Notes: generated by a model not told the origin, from the sequence alone. Positions 51,784-59,790 are shown, counted from the first letter of the stretch. The stretch is DNA of 64,000 bases from Actinoallomurus liliacearum (GCF_039542035.1 NZ_BAABHJ010000003.1:1-64000); one strand, 5' to 3'. Numbers and translations: made by a program.

Positions 51784-52293
51784 TTGTCCGCCATCACGAT
51801 CGTCAACCTAGTGATCTTCGCCGCAGTCCTGATCAAGGATTGGGGCCACAACAGGGTCACGGTGTTCGCCGTCCTGCGGCCGCTGCTGTTCACCGCGGTG
51901 ATCGTGCCGTTCTTCCTGCCGAAGTTCGACACCGCCGGTGACGGCCTGGCACTGGAGGCCGCCTCCATCGGGGGCGGGATCGTGCTGGGAGCGCTGGCGT
52001 GCGCGATGCTGCGGGTGAGCGTGGACGAGTCAGGCCAGGGCTGGTACGACGCCGGCTGGGCGTACGTGGCCTTCTGGACCGCGATCACGGTGCTGCGTCA
52101 GCTCTTCATCTACGGATGTCAGCACTGGTTCGCCCGCGACCTGGGCCGATTCCTGATCGACAACCACATCAGCGTGGCGGCCTTCGCGGACTCGATCCTC
52201 TTCTTCACGCTGGCCCTGGTGGTCACCACCCGAGCGGGCATCCTGCTCCGCAGCCGCATGCCCTCGGCCCGCCCGGTCCCGTCCGCCGCCTGA
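51784..52293 (+). CDS. Four-span membrane protein, function unknown
   Basis: The 169-residue product has about four hydrophobic spans and no charged catalytic motif. A TTG start with GGGAG upstream fits best; no ATG or GTG is available. It is divergent from a two-component-system operon and may be one of its targets, or simply an unrelated membrane gene. Confidence 0.6.
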   Translation: MSAITIVNLVIFAAVLIKDWGHNRVTVFAVLRPLLFTAVIVPFFLPKFDTAGDGLALEAASIGGGIVLGALACAMLRVSVDESGQGWYDAGWAYVAFWTAITVLRQLFIYGCQHWFARDLGRFLIDNHISVAAFADSILFFTLALVVTTRAGILLRSRMPSARPVPSAA

Positions 52294-52326
52294 CCCCAGG
52301 CGGCGGACGGCTCCGCCGTCCCGGGA

Positions 52327-52453
52327 CTACTTCGCCCGCTCCACGACACAGACCTCGACGCAGTTTCCGCCGTTGACGTTGCTGCGCCGCGTCGCGGTAA
52401 CGCCGAACGAGACGTCCGAGGGTGATGAGCGTAGGACTCGGAGGGGTTCGCAT
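52327..52453 (-). pseudogene. Deletion scar of an XRE regulator/DUF397 gene pair
   Basis: An ATG with a good GGAAGG site begins MRTPPSPTLITLGRLVRRYR, which looks like the N-terminus of an actinobacterial XRE-type regulator. After about 22 codons the homology switches to another frame reading RRSNVNGGNCVEVCVVERAK and a stop, the C-terminus of a DUF397 protein. These two families are normally adjacent genes of about 280 and 65 codons. The remnant therefore looks like one internal deletion that fused both ends out of frame. Confidence 0.6.
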
Positions 52454-52604
52454 GGTCTGCCTTCCTGACGTTTTAGCTGGTCATTGCAGGCAGAGTAAGC
52501 AGAACGAAGCGGGATTACGGCGAGGTCGTCAATTGACCGCCGAGCGCTGCGAAGAATTCTTCCCCGAGGTGTTCGGTATCTTCCCCGAGAGCCGGGGCTC
52601 GGTG

Positions 52605-53234
52605 TTAAGGGTGTTTTACGAGGGCCGGGTGCCGGGGGTCGTCGACGCGGACGACGACGTCGGCGGTCAGGGTCGGCTGGGCCTCGTCCTCGTATCGCGC
52701 GTAGGCGGGCAGGGTCCACTCCTCGTCCGGGTCGGTCCGGCGGGTCAGCGCCCCACGGGACATCGACAGGTGCACCGTGTGGTCGAAGGGGAGTCCCCGG
52801 CCGAGGAGGAGGGCGCCATCGAGCAGGAGCACGCCGCCCGGCGCCAGGGTCACGTACGAGGCGCGGGTGGCACGGTCGATCGTGCTGTCCCAGAGCGCGG
52901 GCAGGATCCGGCCGGAGCCGTCCGGATCCAGCGGCCCGAGCACCTCGCGGACCAGGCCGCCCTCGTCGAGCCAGTCCGTGTAGAACGCGTCCGGGTCCTC
53001 CCGGCCGTACTCGAAACGGAGCGACGCCGGCCGGAGGAAGTCCCCGGCCGATACCCGGAGGACGTCGCGGCCGCGCAGCCGGAGGGGATCGACGAGCGCG
53101 TCCGCGAGGTCCCCCGTCCGGGTGGGTGGCGCACCGTCGATCGCGACCCGCGTCCAGGACGTGCCGGGGAGGGCGGCGATCCGGTCGGCGAGCTGTTCCA
53201 CCAGGAGGGCCGGGGAGATGGGCTGTGCGCGCAC
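52605..53234 (-). CDS. Uridine-kinase-like protein with degenerate P-loop
   Basis: This 209-residue protein has the overall layout of actinobacterial uridine-kinase-like P-loop proteins: VAIDGAPPTRTGDLADAL, DVLRVSAGDFLRP, VLLLDGALLLGRGL and HLSMSRGALTRRTDPDEEWTLPAYARY (in two parts). The Walker A should be GxxxxGK(S/T); here it reads GAPPTRTGD, with no Lys or Ser/Thr at the key positions. It may be a non-catalytic relative. Confidence 0.72.
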   Translation of the reverse strand: MRAQPISPALLVEQLADRIAALPGTSWTRVAIDGAPPTRTGDLADALVDPLRLRGRDVLRVSAGDFLRPASLRFEYGREDPDAFYTDWLDEGGLVREVLGPLDPDGSGRILPALWDSTIDRATRASYVTLAPGGVLLLDGALLLGRGLPFDHTVHLSMSRGALTRRTDPDEEWTLPAYARYEDEAQPTLTADVVVRVDDPRHPALVKHP

Positions 53235-53268
53235 CTCACCATCCTCGCAGGCGGGTGATCAATCGGGC

Positions 53269-54150
53269 TCAGCGTGCCGGTTGCGGGCTTCGTACCAGCA
53301 CGGTCGCGTGGGCCAGGCCGGACAGGTTCGACGGCAGCAGCGGGTCGGCCCGCTCCCACAGGGCGGCGTCGACGGCCTCGCGGTGCAGGGAGTGCTCGAT
53401 CAGGCCGAACCCGCGCTTTTCGAGCAGCGCGGACATCTCCTCGGGGCGGAAGGCGCTGAGCCAGGGCTCGCCCTGCTCGGCGGACATCGACGACACGGCG
53501 TCGGCGTACATCTGGGCCGCGGCGTCGCGCAGCTCGGGGACGAGGGTGTAGTCGAGGACGATCTCGCTGCCCGGGGCGAGCCGGCCGACCGCGGCGAGGG
53601 TGTCCCCGATGGCCTCGGAGGTGAGGTACATGGTCACGCCGAGCCAGCTCACGAACGCCGGCCGGGAGGCGTCGAAGCCCTCCCGGAGCAGGACCTCGGA
53701 CAGCGACTCGGTCTCGAAGTCGATCGGCGCGTACGTCACCGTGTCCGGGATCGCGACGCCCGCCTCCGCCAGGAGGTGGCGCTTCCACCGCTGGGTGGCG
53801 GGGTGGTCGACCTCGAACACCCGGACCCCGTCCTCCGGGTCGGCGCGGTAGGCGTAGGAGTCGAGGCCCGCGCCGAGGATGACGTACTGGGTGACGCCCC
53901 GTCGTACGGCCTCGGCGAGACGCTCTTCCGTGTAGCGGCTCCGCACGGTGGCCGTCGCCCGTACGGCGGCCAGGATGGGGTGCTCGCCCTGCGTGCGGTG
54001 GTAGCCGACGAGTTCCTTGGCCTGGTCGCCCAGGAGGGAGTACGCGACGGTGTCAGCGAAGATCACGGGAGGGGAGTCGACGATGAGGTGGGCCGCGCGC
54101 GCCGCCGCGGCCATGAGCGCTGTTCGGCTGGGTCGTCCGTTGTCAATCAC
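53269..54150 (-). CDS. Class I SAM-dependent methyltransferase (TIGR00027/PPM1-like)
   Basis: The 293-residue enzyme belongs to the leucine carboxyl methyltransferase-like family expanded in actinobacteria: RTALMAAAARAAH, VILGAGLDSYAYRA (the SAM-binding motif), VFEVDHPATQRWKR and FVSWLGVTMYLT. Targets of these proteins are generally unknown. I take the GTG giving MIDNGRPSRTAL; an in-frame ATG 11 codons upstream is possible. Confidence 0.87.
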   Translation of the reverse strand: MIDNGRPSRTALMAAAARAAHLIVDSPPVIFADTVAYSLLGDQAKELVGYHRTQGEHPILAAVRATATVRSRYTEERLAEAVRRGVTQYVILGAGLDSYAYRADPEDGVRVFEVDHPATQRWKRHLLAEAGVAIPDTVTYAPIDFETESLSEVLLREGFDASRPAFVSWLGVTMYLTSEAIGDTLAAVGRLAPGSEIVLDYTLVPELRDAAAQMYADAVSSMSAEQGEPWLSAFRPEEMSALLEKRGFGLIEHSLHREAVDAALWERADPLLPSNLSGLAHATVLVRSPQPAR

Positions 54151-54443
54151 GACGCCGAACTTACAATGCCATTCCCCAATCATAGCACAAAGACAAATCT
54201 TATAGAAGATCTCCGAGATAACGATACAGTGGCATTTTTGATGGCTTTTAGCCTATTCTTCCTCAGAGTGACACGCCATCGCCTTCGGCTCTACCCCCAA
54301 GGTCGCCCGATGCGCCCAGGCCATCGGCGGCCGGTCGACTGAGCGCCGCCGTCCGCCAGGAAAGCCGCTCCGCTGTCGAGTCCCGATTTTTCCATTCGCC
54401 CGTTTTCGGCGGAAGCTCGTAGGCCCTCACCAATGCAGCATGT
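54151..54443. other. Low-GC interval without a gene
   Basis: This stretch between two same-strand genes contains the most AT-rich segment of the window, for example ATCTTATAGAAGATC and GGCATTTTTGATGG. I see no credible gene. It may contain the promoter of the methyltransferase gene. Its composition differs from the surroundings, so a small insertion or decayed sequence is possible. Confidence 0.45.
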
Positions 54444-55169
54444 TCACGGACTCGGCGAGGTGGTCCTCGGGGCACCGGCTTCGGGCCGGTTGTGGCGCGC
54501 GTAGGCGACCAGGCGATCGGCCAGTTCGGCGGGGCGGCTGAGCATGACCATGTGGCCGCCGTCGATCTCGTCGGGAACGATGCCGAGGCGCTCCCGTACG
54601 ACCCGGCGCATGAATTCGGCCGGAAACAGGCGGTCGCCGCGGCACAGCAGGAATTTCGTCGGTACCCGCGGCCACGCGGGCAGCGGCCAGGGCTCTTTCA
54701 TCGGGGTGCCCGACTGGCCGCGGGGGTGTTTCTCCACCTCGGCGACCAATTCCGCGGGGACGTCGTGGTAGAAGACCGGGTCGAAGCCGTGATCCTCCTC
54801 CGGGGGCCCGTGGCGTCCGGCAGCCTCGCGCATCGCCTGGTCGTGCCCGGTGGCGGTCCACCATTCGCCGGGAGCCTCGCCGGGGGAAGGGGGCATCGCC
54901 GTGAGCATCACGAGGAGATCGACCGGCACGCGTTCGCAGACGAGCGGCCCGGTGAAGCCGCCGAGCGAGTGCGCCACCACGATCAGGTCGGTGCGGTCGC
55001 CGATCTGCTCGACCGCGGCGTCGGCGTACTCGGCGAGCCCCGCCGCGTCGTCCTCGCAGGGCAGGTCCACGCGCACGGCCTCGTGGCCGCGCTCGCGCAA
55101 CTCGGCCACGAGCGGCCGCCAGTACGACGAGTCGCACCCGCCGCCGGGAATCAGAACGAAGGTCGCCAT
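54444..55169 (-). CDS. Alpha/beta hydrolase
   Basis: This 241-residue esterase-like hydrolase has an oxyanion-hole segment FVLIPGGGCDSSYW, nucleophile elbow AHSLGG, the acid near LLCRGDRLFP and the catalytic His in GGHMVMLS. Size and motifs resemble plant-type salicylate esterase-like hydrolases found in actinobacteria. GAGAGGA precedes the ATG. Substrate unknown. Confidence 0.88.
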   Translation of the reverse strand: MATFVLIPGGGCDSSYWRPLVAELRERGHEAVRVDLPCEDDAAGLAEYADAAVEQIGDRTDLIVVAHSLGGFTGPLVCERVPVDLLVMLTAMPPSPGEAPGEWWTATGHDQAMREAAGRHGPPEEDHGFDPVFYHDVPAELVAEVEKHPRGQSGTPMKEPWPLPAWPRVPTKFLLCRGDRLFPAEFMRRVVRERLGIVPDEIDGGHMVMLSRPAELADRLVAYARHNRPEAGAPRTTSPSP

Positions 55170-55283
55170 GCCGACGGTCCTCTCGATGAGATGGAGGGAA
55201 CGACCTGTGCTGACCGCACGGCCGCGCGAAACTCATCGGAACGTCGCGGCGGACATCGGCTCGGATTCGTGATTCCGGTTCGA

Positions 55284-55367
55284 TGCGCGCGGAGGCGGTC
55301 GACCGGTTCGGTGCGCGCGGAGGCGGCCGAGCGGTTCAGTGCGCGCGGAGGCGGCCGACCGGTTCGG
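55284..55367. repeat. 28-base tandem repeat, three copies, reaching into the TetR gene
   Basis: The unit begins TGCGCGCGGAGGCGG and is 28 bases long. Three copies lie head to tail; they differ at only four positions. The third copy encodes the C-terminal residues EPVGRLRAH of the TetR protein, and the other two lie beyond its stop, so the repeat seems to have grown from the 3' end of that gene. Confidence 0.93.
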
Positions 55368-55971
55368 TCGGCGGGTCGCCGGCCGGCAGTCCGTACATCG
55401 TGAACAGCCGGTGGCGGACCGCGGCGAACGGGTACGTCCGCGGGTAGACCGCCATCTTGAAGATCACGCCTTCCAGGACGCTGCGGAACATGACCTCTTC
55501 GAGGGCCGGGTCCGCGGCCCCGCGGTCGGCGAAGATCTGCCGGAGGCGATCTTCGAACCGGTCGATGACGTCGGCCTTGGTCGACTCCACCTTGATGAAG
55601 ATCTCGCGGGTCGCGGGCTGGAGCATCAGGCAGAGCACGAGCCGCTGGATCTCGAGCGTGTCCTGCGCCATCGTCAGGGTGCGGTCGATCACGCCGGCGA
55701 GGCGCTGGTCCGCGGTGATCTCCCCGTCGACCGGGTCGGTTCCCGCGAGGAGTCCCTCGAGGGCCTGGCCCAGCAGCTCGTGGAGCAGCTCCTCCTTGGC
55801 CGGGAAGTAGTACGACACGAGCCCCCGGGCGACCCCCGCGCGCTCGGCGATCTGGGAGATCGTGGCGCCTTCGTACCCGCGTTCGGCGAACGACGTCAGG
55901 GCCGCCTCCAGGATCCGGCGGCGGGACTGCTCGCGCAGCTCCTGGTTGGCGTGGGCCGAACGTGGCGACAA
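55336..55971 (-). CDS. TetR-family transcriptional regulator
   Basis: This 211-residue repressor has the N-terminal TetR DNA-binding domain (RRRILEAALTSFAERGYEGAT in two parts, then ISQIAERAGVARGLVSYYF) and an all-helical ligand-binding domain. A TTG start after GGGGG gives a typical N-terminus; an in-frame GTG 18 codons earlier is possible. It lies upstream of the hydrolase on the same strand and may control it. Its last codons are part of a tandem repeat. Confidence 0.85.
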   Translation of the reverse strand: MSPRSAHANQELREQSRRRILEAALTSFAERGYEGATISQIAERAGVARGLVSYYFPAKEELLHELLGQALEGLLAGTDPVDGEITADQRLAGVIDRTLTMAQDTLEIQRLVLCLMLQPATREIFIKVESTKADVIDRFEDRLRQIFADRGAADPALEEVMFRSVLEGVIFKMAVYPRTYPFAAVRHRLFTMYGLPAGDPPTEPVGRLRAH

Positions 55972-56035
55972 GCGGACCCCCGGACATCGATGACGGACAC
56001 ACCATTGTCCCGCCTGTCGCCGCACGGTGCGCCGG

Positions 56036-56485
56036 TCAGTGCCGTACCCGTCCGTTGATCGCGCCGACCAGGTTGGTGACGCCGCCCTTGTCCGCCGACT
56101 CGAGTGCGAGATCCGTGCCGCCGGCGAAGGTGATCACGAAGTTGTGGACCTTGACCGTCACCTGGGCCCGGCCGGACTCGGTGACCCGGGCGCCGGCGAT
56201 CTGTGAGATGGGGATCTCGGCGACCAGGTCCTTCGCCCGGCCGAGCATCGACTGCTCGAACAGGAGGAGCCTCCGGTCGGTCACCGCGACGTTCATCTTC
56301 GGGGGCAGCCCGCCGTCGGCGGCGACGTCGACGAAACGGATGCCGACGACGTTCTGCAGGGCGGCGTAGTACCCCTCGCGCTTCAGGGTGCCCGGCAGGT
56401 TCGCCATGCAGCTGGCGACGAGCCTCTCGTCGGGGCCAAGGATCTTCGACGCGGCCTTCTTGACGGCCCAGTCACGCGCGGCCAT
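56036..56485 (-). CDS. PH-domain-like hypothetical protein
   Basis: This 149-residue protein has the beta-strand/helix rhythm of bacterial PH-like domains: ERLVASCMANLPG, VAVTDRRLLLFEQS, VTVKVHNFVITFAGG. It has no signal or membrane segment. Function unknown; bacterial PH-like proteins often bind membranes or partner proteins. Confidence 0.7.
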   Translation of the reverse strand: MAARDWAVKKAASKILGPDERLVASCMANLPGTLKREGYYAALQNVVGIRFVDVAADGGLPPKMNVAVTDRRLLLFEQSMLGRAKDLVAEIPISQIAGARVTESGRAQVTVKVHNFVITFAGGTDLALESADKGGVTNLVGAINGRVRH

Positions 56486-56583
56486 GCGCGGCTCCTCTCG
56501 TAGGAAGGATGTTGACTGTACAGCCAGCCAGTTATCGCGACCGACCGAGCCGATCCTGTGTGTCCTACGTCACGCGCTCAGGA

Positions 56584-57918
56584 TCATCCGATGCCGAACC
56601 AGCCGAGCACGGTGATGACCAGCGCGGCCGCCGCCATGAGCGCCACGACGGCGACGCAGATGGTGGCGATGAGGCGGTAGACGGGTCCGTTGGCGGCGTC
56701 TCCGAGCAGCCGCTTGCGGCCGGCGAGGATCAGGACGTAGGTGAGCAGGATCGGGGTGATGATGCCGTTCAGGAGCTGGGCGTTGATGAGCAGGTGGATG
56801 AGGTTTCCGGGGATGAGGGCGATGGCGGCGCCGATGAAAATCTGGGCGGTGAACAGGCCGAGGAACAGGGGTGCTTCGCGGAAGCGGCGGCCGACGCTGC
56901 GTTCGACCCCGGCGGCCTCGCTGATGGCGTAGGCGGTGGACAGCGGGACGACGGCGGCGGCCAGTGCGGAGGCGCCGAGCAGGCCGAGGGCGAAGAGCTG
57001 TTCGGCGAAGCGGCCGGCGACCGGTGCCAGTGCGTGTGCGGCCTGGGCGGCGGTGTCCAGCGGGGCGCGGGTGTGGATGGCGGCGGCGGTCGCGATGATG
57101 ATGAACATGCTGATCAGGTCGGCGAAGATCGCGCCACCGACGGTGTCGATGCGTTCGGCCCGGTAGTCGGCGGGGCCGATCCCTTTGTCGGCGACGGCGC
57201 CGGCGACGTAGAACTGCATGTACGGGGTGATGGTGGTGCCGATCAGGGCGACCGTCAGCAGCAGGAAGGCCTTGGTGCCGAGCAGGTGCGGCCAGATCGT
57301 CTGGCTCGCGGCCTTCCCGATCTCGGGACGGGCCAGGACGGCGGCGATCGGGTAGGACAGGAACGCCAGCGACAGGATCAGGAACAGTCGTTCGGCGTAG
57401 CGGTAGGAGCCGAAGACCACCAGGGCCCAGATCACGACGGCCGCGATCGGGACGGAGACGTACCGGCTGACCCCGACCAGGTCCAGGGCGGCGGCGATGC
57501 CGGCGAACTCGGAGACGACCAGGCCGAGGTTGGCGGCCAGGAACGCCAGGAGCGCGAACGCGGTGACCCGGATGGAGAACTGCTCGCGGATCAGTGAGCC
57601 CAGTCCTTCGCCGGTGTGGGCGCCGAGCCGGGCGCACATCTCCTGCACGACCACGAGGCCGACCGTGACCAGCAACATGACGAACAGGGTCCGGTAGCCG
57701 AACTGGGCGCCGGCCGAGGCGTAGGTGGCGATTCCGCCGGCGTCATTGCCGGCGTTGGCGGCGATCAGCCCGGGCCCGGCGAACGCCAGCGCCGTGATCA
57801 GCATCCGCCGCGGACTCCTGCGGCGCGGATCCCCCCGCGCCGGGGTGGCCCGGCCGGCACCGGAAGGCGTCCGAAGACCGGATCCGGTCGCGGGGGGCGA
57901 GGTGTGCCGGGCGGTCAT
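56584..57918 (-). CDS. NRAMP-like divalent metal transporter with altered metal-site motifs (possible magnesium transporter)
   Basis: This 444-residue SLC11/NRAMP-fold protein has about 11 spans. TM1 aligns as GPGLIAANAGNDAGGIAT, so the family DPGN motif reads DAGG: the metal Asp is kept and the Asn is Gly. In TM6 the motif that is MPH in manganese/iron transporters reads TPYM, so the Met that selects transition metals is Thr. NRAMP-related magnesium transporters (NRMTs) differ from manganese/iron NRAMPs in the same kind of way. The start overlaps the stop of the MgtE-domain gene (ATGA), and the operon is headed by a magnesium riboswitch, so magnesium uptake is the most likely role. Confidence 0.9.
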   Translation of the reverse strand: MTARHTSPPATGSGLRTPSGAGRATPARGDPRRRSPRRMLITALAFAGPGLIAANAGNDAGGIATYASAGAQFGYRTLFVMLLVTVGLVVVQEMCARLGAHTGEGLGSLIREQFSIRVTAFALLAFLAANLGLVVSEFAGIAAALDLVGVSRYVSVPIAAVVIWALVVFGSYRYAERLFLILSLAFLSYPIAAVLARPEIGKAASQTIWPHLLGTKAFLLLTVALIGTTITPYMQFYVAGAVADKGIGPADYRAERIDTVGGAIFADLISMFIIIATAAAIHTRAPLDTAAQAAHALAPVAGRFAEQLFALGLLGASALAAAVVPLSTAYAISEAAGVERSVGRRFREAPLFLGLFTAQIFIGAAIALIPGNLIHLLINAQLLNGIITPILLTYVLILAGRKRLLGDAANGPVYRLIATICVAVVALMAAAALVITVLGWFGIG

Positions 57919-59264
57919 GAAAGCACCCGAGGGAAGTGGAACCGGCCCCGTTCGGGCAGCAGCATGTCGACCACGTCATCGGCCAGGATCCGCCCGAGGG
58001 GGCGTTCTTCGTCATCGACGACCAGCACCGACAGGCGGCGTGATTCGGCGAGCCGGGTCGCGACCTCGGCCGGGCTCGCCTCGGGCCGGACGGTGATCGG
58101 CCAGGGCGGGCCGACCAGCTCGCCCAGCGTGCTGCCCGGCTCGGCGAGCAGCAGCTCGCCGAGCGTGACATCGTCCAGCAGGCGCCCGTTCTCGTCGACC
58201 ACCGCGACGGCGTCGATGTCGGCGATGTGCACGCCTTCGGCCGCCAGCACGTCCCGGACCTGTGCGACGGTCCGCTCGGGCCGCACCCGGATCATCGTGG
58301 TGGTCATCAACCCGCCCGCGCAGTCCTCCTGCCGGGCGAGCAACGCACGCACCGCCGACCTGGTCTGCTCAGGGAGCCGGTCGAGCAGGTGCGAGCGCCG
58401 CTCGGAATCCAGGTCACGGAGGGCTTCGGCGGCCTCGTCGGGTTCCATCCGGGCCACCAACCCGGCGGCCTGGCCGGGGTCGGCCTCGGTCAGCAGTTCC
58501 TCCAACTGGTCGGGGCGCATCTCCTCCAGGGCGTCGGCGGCGTGGTCCGGGCCGACCAGGTCGAGCAGTTCGCGGCGCTCGGTGCGGCCCAGGTCCTCCA
58601 GGAGGTCGGCCAGCTCGGCGGGGTGCAGGCGGCGCAGTTCCGTGCGGGGGGCCGCCAGCCGGGCTCCGCCCCGGCCCGCCGCGCTGCCGAACGCCTGCAC
58701 GTCCGACCAGTCGATCACCTGTTCGGGGATGGCGCGGCTGCGCCAGAGCCCGGGGCACAGGCGGCGTGCCAGGGCGCCGAGCCCGGTGTCCATGCCCACC
58801 AGCCGCAATCGGTCCTCGACCGGTGTCAGGTAGAGGTCGGACGGGCGCACCACCCGTACGCCCTCGATATCGACGAGCTGGTGGTCCAGTACGTGGGTCG
58901 CCAAGGCGACCTCGCCGGGGCGTTCCTCGAACTCCCGCAGGTCAAGGCGTGCGCTGCGCAACGTGACGGCTTGCGGCTCCACCCGCTCCACGACCTCGTA
59001 CGGCACCCAGGACCGGCGCCGGCCGACCTGGACGACCAGGCCGGTCACCACTGGGTACGTCTCACGGCCGTTCCAGCGGGCGACCAGATCGACCAGCCGG
59101 CCGATCTGCTGGCCGGCCTGGTTGACCACCGGCCGGCCCACCAGCCCGGCCAGCGAGATCAGCGCTTGGCGTACCGAACGCGTCCGGGTCAGGCGGCCGT
59201 TGCGCGGCCCGTAGCGCTGCCGTACCGCTCGCGGCACCGCCGCGAGTAGACCCTGGCGTCCCAT
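57915..59264 (-). CDS. Stand-alone PRC-barrel/MgtE-N/CBS protein without MgtE pore
   Basis: The 449-residue cytoplasmic protein has a PRC-barrel-like region (about residues 30-120, GRPVVNQAGQQIGRLVDL), the superhelical MgtE-N domain (about 205-315, HPAELADLLEDLGRTE and MEPDEAAEALRDL), the linker AGGLMTT typical of MgtE, and two CBS domains (about 318-440). In MgtE channels this cytosolic part senses magnesium and closes the pore, but the five-span MgtE membrane domain is absent. It overlaps the NRAMP-like gene by 4 bases, so it may gate that transporter. The ATG overlaps the stop of a short leader frame (TGATG). Confidence 0.92.
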   Translation of the reverse strand: MGRQGLLAAVPRAVRQRYGPRNGRLTRTRSVRQALISLAGLVGRPVVNQAGQQIGRLVDLVARWNGRETYPVVTGLVVQVGRRRSWVPYEVVERVEPQAVTLRSARLDLREFEERPGEVALATHVLDHQLVDIEGVRVVRPSDLYLTPVEDRLRLVGMDTGLGALARRLCPGLWRSRAIPEQVIDWSDVQAFGSAAGRGGARLAAPRTELRRLHPAELADLLEDLGRTERRELLDLVGPDHAADALEEMRPDQLEELLTEADPGQAAGLVARMEPDEAAEALRDLDSERRSHLLDRLPEQTRSAVRALLARQEDCAGGLMTTTMIRVRPERTVAQVRDVLAAEGVHIADIDAVAVVDENGRLLDDVTLGELLLAEPGSTLGELVGPPWPITVRPEASPAEVATRLAESRRLSVLVVDDEERPLGRILADDVVDMLLPERGRFHFPRVLS

Positions 59265-59323
59265 CACCGGCCCCCGAACTCGACGGGCCGGCGACCGGCA
59301 ACGGCCGATTCGTGCTTGGTCAT
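59264..59323 (-). CDS. 19-codon leader reading frame overlapping the MgtE-domain start
   Basis: This frame reads MTKHESAVAGRRPVEFGGR and then TGA, which overlaps the next ATG as TGATG. A GGAGGGGG site lies upstream of its start, whereas the MgtE-domain ATG has only a weak GGGGG. This arrangement suggests translational coupling or leader-based control downstream of the M-box. It is a short open frame and could be chance. Confidence 0.45.
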   Translation of the reverse strand: MTKHESAVAGRRPVEFGGR

Positions 59324-59461
59324 GACGAACGACCCCCTCCATGGCCCCGTCCCGGGGCCACCAAGGGCGCGCGGCAGCCACTCTTCTCGCCCAGCGGCGA
59401 TGACCGGTCGGCACCGTCTCGAGAGAGGGTGTCCGGGAGCCGGTGGCCAGGAGGGGAAGCG

Positions 59462-59533
59462 CTACCGCGCACCGGAACGAATGCGGGACACGCCACGATG
59501 GGGCTGATCTCGCCCCGGACTACTGCCCGACAT
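59462..59533 (-). CDS. 23-codon leader reading frame between M-box and MgtE-domain gene
   Basis: The ATG has a near-perfect GGAGGTGAGGAC site immediately upstream, the best in the leader, and the frame reads MSGSSPGRDQPHRGVSRI, then RSGAR and a TAG stop. It contains Pro and Arg codons that could stall ribosomes. A leader peptide in a magnesium-controlled mRNA would parallel mgtL of enterobacterial mgtA, but the sequence is unrelated. Confidence 0.4.
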   Translation of the reverse strand: MSGSSPGRDQPHRGVSRIRSGAR

Positions 59534-59590
59534 GTCCTCACCTCCGCCCGGTCCAGGCCGCGCGCATCCACACGCCGCCGCATCCATGAC

Positions 59591-59624
59591 GGGGTGCCGC
59601 CCGTAAGGCCGCCTTGCGCACCCC
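59591..59624 (-). terminator. Hairpin after the M-box, candidate expression platform
   Basis: GGGGTGC and GCACCCC pair at the base, with an inner AAGG/CCTT pairing. It lies 7 bases after the riboswitch and more than 300 bases before the next gene, so it could be a terminator that forms when magnesium is bound. There is no clear U-run. Confidence 0.5.
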
Positions 59625-59630
59625 TTCGCG

Positions 59631-59790
59631 TCTCATAAGAGCTTTGGCACTGCCCGGCGTATCCCCATCACCGAGGGGAAGCCGCTTGGCCTGTCCCCTT
59701 AAGCCGGGGAGAGGTGTCCTGACCCTGGGCGTCTCTCGACGTCGTGGGGTCAGCGGCCTGTATCCGGACAGACGCCTCACCTAACGAGGT
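59631..59790 (-). promoter_or_regulatory. M-box (ykoK) magnesium riboswitch
   Basis: On the minus strand the conserved blocks occur in the right order: CTCGTTAGGTGAGGC, GGATACAGGCCGCTGACCC, GACGTCGAGAGACGCC, GGGTCAGGACA, and finally CAGTGCCAAAGCTCTTATGAG. The last part, TATGAG, pairs with CTCGTTA at the start to close the P1 stem. These are the hallmarks of the M-box magnesium sensor. It precedes the MgtE-domain/NRAMP operon, so low magnesium should raise transcription of those genes. Confidence 0.95.
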
